Shown here: positions 5,201 through 6,745 of the stretch, piece after piece
Position numbering within the stretch: the first letter of the stretch is position 1
Layout: each line of letters starts with the position of its first letter
Assembly (NCBI GenBank): GCA_024405075.1
Contig: JAKSPG010000071.1
Coordinates: 1 to 6,745, forward strand
Length of the DNA: 6,745 nt
Origin: Elusimicrobiaceae bacterium
GTDB lineage: Bacteria; Elusimicrobiota; Elusimicrobia; Elusimicrobiales; Elusimicrobiaceae
Direction: 5' to 3'
Program-made: the position numbers and the translations under genes
The notes under the pieces: generated by a model
What the model was told of the DNA's origin: nothing
Seen by the model: the letters and a program-made list of their open reading frames with translations, nothing else
The model's database searches: none

Positions 5201-6028
5201 ATGCAAAAAACACTCAAAATCGGCAATTACCAACTTTCCAATTCCCGGCCGCTGGCGTTCATGGCCGGCACCTGCGTTATTGAAAGCGAAAAACACTATT
5301 TAGCTACCGCCCAAAAGCTAAAACAAATTTTAGCTAAAACAAAACACCCTTTTATTCTAAAGGCCTCGTTTGATAAGGCCAATCGCCCGTCGGTAGATGC
5401 TTACCGCGGGCCGGGGTTAACCAAGGGCCTGGCTATTTTGGCACGCGCCAAAGCATTAACCAAACTCCCTGTATTGGTGGATGTGCACGAGCCGTGGCAA
5501 GCCGAAGAAGCTGCCCAAGTAGCCGATATTTTGCAGATTCCTGCCTTTTTATGCCGGCAGACCGATTTGCTGTTGGCTTGCGCCGACACGGGTAAAGCCG
5601 TCAACGTAAAAAAAGGTCAATTTTTAGCCCCGCAGGCCATGGAACAAGTAATTAAAAAAATTGAATCGCGCGGCAACCATAAAATCTTACTCACCGAACG
5701 CGGCGCCAGTTTTGGTTATGGCGATTTGGTAGTGGATATGCGCTCGCTGGAAATTATGAAACAATTTGGTTACCCAGTTATTTTTGATGCTACGCACTCC
5801 GTGCAGCGCCCCGGCGCACTGGGAACGCGCACCGGCGGAAACCGCGCACTGGCCCCTATACTGGCCAAGGCGGCTACAGCCCTGGGTATTGCGGGCGTAT
5901 TTTTTGAAGCACACCCCACGCCGGAAAAAGCCCTTTCCGACGGGCCCAACTCGCTGGATTTTGCGTTAGTTACTAAAATGGTCGGCGAGCTGTGCAAAAT
6001 TGATGAAGTAGTTAAAAAATTTAAATAA
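5201..6028 (+). CDS. kdsA: KDO-8-phosphate synthase (2-dehydro-3-deoxyphosphooctonate aldolase)
   Basis: A 275-residue cytosolic TIM-barrel enzyme that condenses phosphoenolpyruvate with D-arabinose 5-phosphate to KDO-8-phosphate, which becomes the KDO of LPS inner core. Family motifs are clear: KASFDKANR (54-62), YRGPG (68-72), DVHEP (94-98), PAFLCRQTDLL (114-124), NVKKGQF (135-141), DATHS (196-200) and FFEAHP (234-239). The sequence reads as the metal-dependent class. Cys25 (AGTCVIES), His199, Glu236 and Asp247 fall at a constant +14 offset from the Cys11/His185/Glu222/Asp233 ligands known in the Aquifex enzyme, where metal-independent E. coli-type enzymes have Asn at the Cys position. The length is normal. 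It leads a tight cluster: a 62-codon membrane-protein gene starts 2 nt after its stop, then kdsD. Transcription may start at or very near the ATG. Confidence 0.97.
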   Translation: MQKTLKIGNYQLSNSRPLAFMAGTCVIESEKHYLATAQKLKQILAKTKHPFILKASFDKANRPSVDAYRGPGLTKGLAILARAKALTKLPVLVDVHEPWQAEEAAQVADILQIPAFLCRQTDLLLACADTGKAVNVKKGQFLAPQAMEQVIKKIESRGNHKILLTERGASFGYGDLVVDMRSLEIMKQFGYPVIFDATHSVQRPGALGTRTGGNRALAPILAKAATALGIAGVFFEAHPTPEKALSDGPNSLDFALVTKMVGELCKIDEVVKKFK

Positions 6029-6030
6029 AT

Positions 6031-6219
6031 ATGTCTCTAAATAACCACCCCCCCAGCTTGATGTGGCATGCCAAAATCTTCGGCGTGATACTTGTACTGT
6101 GTGTGGTGGCGTTATTTATGTTTCGGTATATCACGGCTCACTTGCCGCCGCCGTACCAAACCAAATCTCCGGCCCCGCAAGTAACCCCCTGGCTGGAGCA
6201 AACGCAGGAGTCTTTATGA
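6031..6219 (+). CDS. Small single-span membrane protein between kdsA and kdsD, unknown function
   Basis: A 62-residue product with a short polar N-terminus (MSLNNHPPSLMWHAK), one strongly hydrophobic segment at about 16-36 (IFGVILVLCVVALFMFRYI) and a proline-rich tail (HLPPPYQTKSPAPQVTPWLE). It is probably an inner-membrane protein with a periplasmic tail. It starts 2 nt after the kdsA stop with no Shine-Dalgarno. Its TGA overlaps the kdsD ATG (ATGA), and the kdsD ribosome-binding site lies inside its last codons, so translation of the three genes is probably coupled. I recognise no family. Its position suggests a link to KDO/LPS supply or export, but that is only context. It is much shorter than LptC, a single-span protein often encoded near kds genes. 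The operon packing is the main reason to believe it is real. Confidence 0.7.
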   Translation: MSLNNHPPSLMWHAKIFGVILVLCVVALFMFRYITAHLPPPYQTKSPAPQVTPWLEQTQESL

Positions 6220-6745
6220 CGGTTTCTATGTCTGATACGAATATTAAAAAATGTGCCCGCCAAGTTATTGACGTGGAATATAAAGCGTTGGCTTTAAGTA
6301 AAAAAAGTATTGACGATAATTTCTTAAAAGCCGTGCAAGCCATCGCCAAAAGTAAAGGTCGCGTGGTGGTGTTGGGCATCGGCAAAAGCGGGTTAATCGG
6401 CCGCAAAATCGCCGCGACCATGGCTTCCACCGGCACACCGGCATTCTTTGTGCACCCCGTAGAGGCCCTGCACGGAGACCTGGGCATGATTGCCCCCGGA
6501 GATGTAATTTTAGCCATTTCCTTTTCCGGCCAGACGGAAGAAATCAACCGCATTTTGCCATCTTTAGAACGCCGTAAATTAACCATTATTTCCATGACGG
6601 GCCACCAACATTCCAAACTGGCTATGATGTCGGACATTCACATCACGATTCACATTGAGCGCGAGGCCTGCCCCTATAATTTAGCCCCTACCGCCTCCAC
6701 CACCGCTACGTTAGCCGTCGGCGATGCGTTGGCGCTGTGCTTGAT
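6216..6745 (+). CDS. kdsD: Arabinose 5-phosphate isomerase (KpsF/GutQ/KdsD family), 3' partial
   Basis: The 176 codons in the window cover the N-terminal segment and SIS domain; two CBS domains would be expected beyond the edge. Family motifs are intact: VVLGIGKSGLIGRKIA (51-66), HPVEALHGDLGMI (80-92), ISFSGQTEEI (101-110, phosphosugar-binding loop), and ACPYNLAPTASTTATL (151-166) with GDALA after it. The enzyme interconverts ribulose 5-phosphate and arabinose 5-phosphate, supplying the substrate of kdsA upstream, so the cluster encodes two consecutive KDO steps. AGGAG (6206-6210) lies 5 nt before the ATG at 6216, supporting this start. An in-frame ATG at 6228 is the alternative. The start overlaps the preceding stop by ATGA. 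Confidence 0.95.
   Translation, partial: MTVSMSDTNIKKCARQVIDVEYKALALSKKSIDDNFLKAVQAIAKSKGRVVVLGIGKSGLIGRKIAATMASTGTPAFFVHPVEALHGDLGMIAPGDVILAISFSGQTEEINRILPSLERRKLTIISMTGHQHSKLAMMSDIHITIHIEREACPYNLAPTASTTATLAVGDALALCL

Noticed and set aside
6131..6637. Minus-strand 168-codon open frame
   Set aside because: It is antisense to kdsD, whose SIS-domain motifs are unambiguous; it is a shadow of codon bias.

Overview
The window looks like chromosomal DNA from a Gram-negative bacterium. The best guess is an Elusimicrobiota lineage (Elusimicrobium-like gut or environmental bacteria). That rests on the style of the short type IV pilin-like gene with its near-canonical N-terminal helix, and is an inference rather than a proof. 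KDO (LPS inner-core sugar) biosynthesis genes show that the cell has an outer membrane. No phage, transposase, CRISPR array or plasmid gene is visible.

Layout, left to right. (1) Positions 1-680, minus strand: remains of a chymotrypsin-fold protease. It has lost its N-terminus and carries a one-base frameshift near 539; its 3' end lies outside the window. The nucleophile position reads Cys (GYCGSP) instead of Ser. (2) Positions 661-1060: no gene, but an unusual density of short perfect hairpins and a 28-bp exact direct repeat. (3) A minus-strand tRNA-Asn(GUU) with its own consensus promoter and a strong terminator that reaches into the tRNA 3' end. (4) A minus-strand, 75-residue, His-rich lipoprotein of unknown function. 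(5) A plus-strand pair: a KtrB/TrkH-type K+ channel subunit and rimO, 2 nt apart. (6) A roughly 260-nt leader with its own extended -10 promoter, several stacked hairpins and a textbook terminator/antiterminator switch, leading into a type IV pilin-like gene. (7) A plus-strand kdsA - small membrane protein - kdsD cluster, with kdsD cut by the right edge.

How the genes relate. kdsD makes arabinose 5-phosphate and kdsA condenses it with phosphoenolpyruvate, so these are two consecutive steps toward KDO and LPS. The 62-residue single-span membrane protein between them is tightly packed with both and is probably co-transcribed. ktrB and rimO share an operon by spacing, not by known function. The pilin gene has its own regulated-looking leader and appears to be a separate unit.

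The strongest lead for something undescribed is the pilin leader (about 4279-4541). One RNA segment can pair either into a long nested hairpin or into a 16-bp terminator stem followed by seven U residues. This is the geometry of a transcription-attenuating riboswitch or similar cis-regulatory RNA, and I do not recognise the class. A second theme is that ktrB and kdsA each have a -10 hexamer exactly 8 nt before the ATG and no proper Shine-Dalgarno, which suggests leaderless mRNAs.
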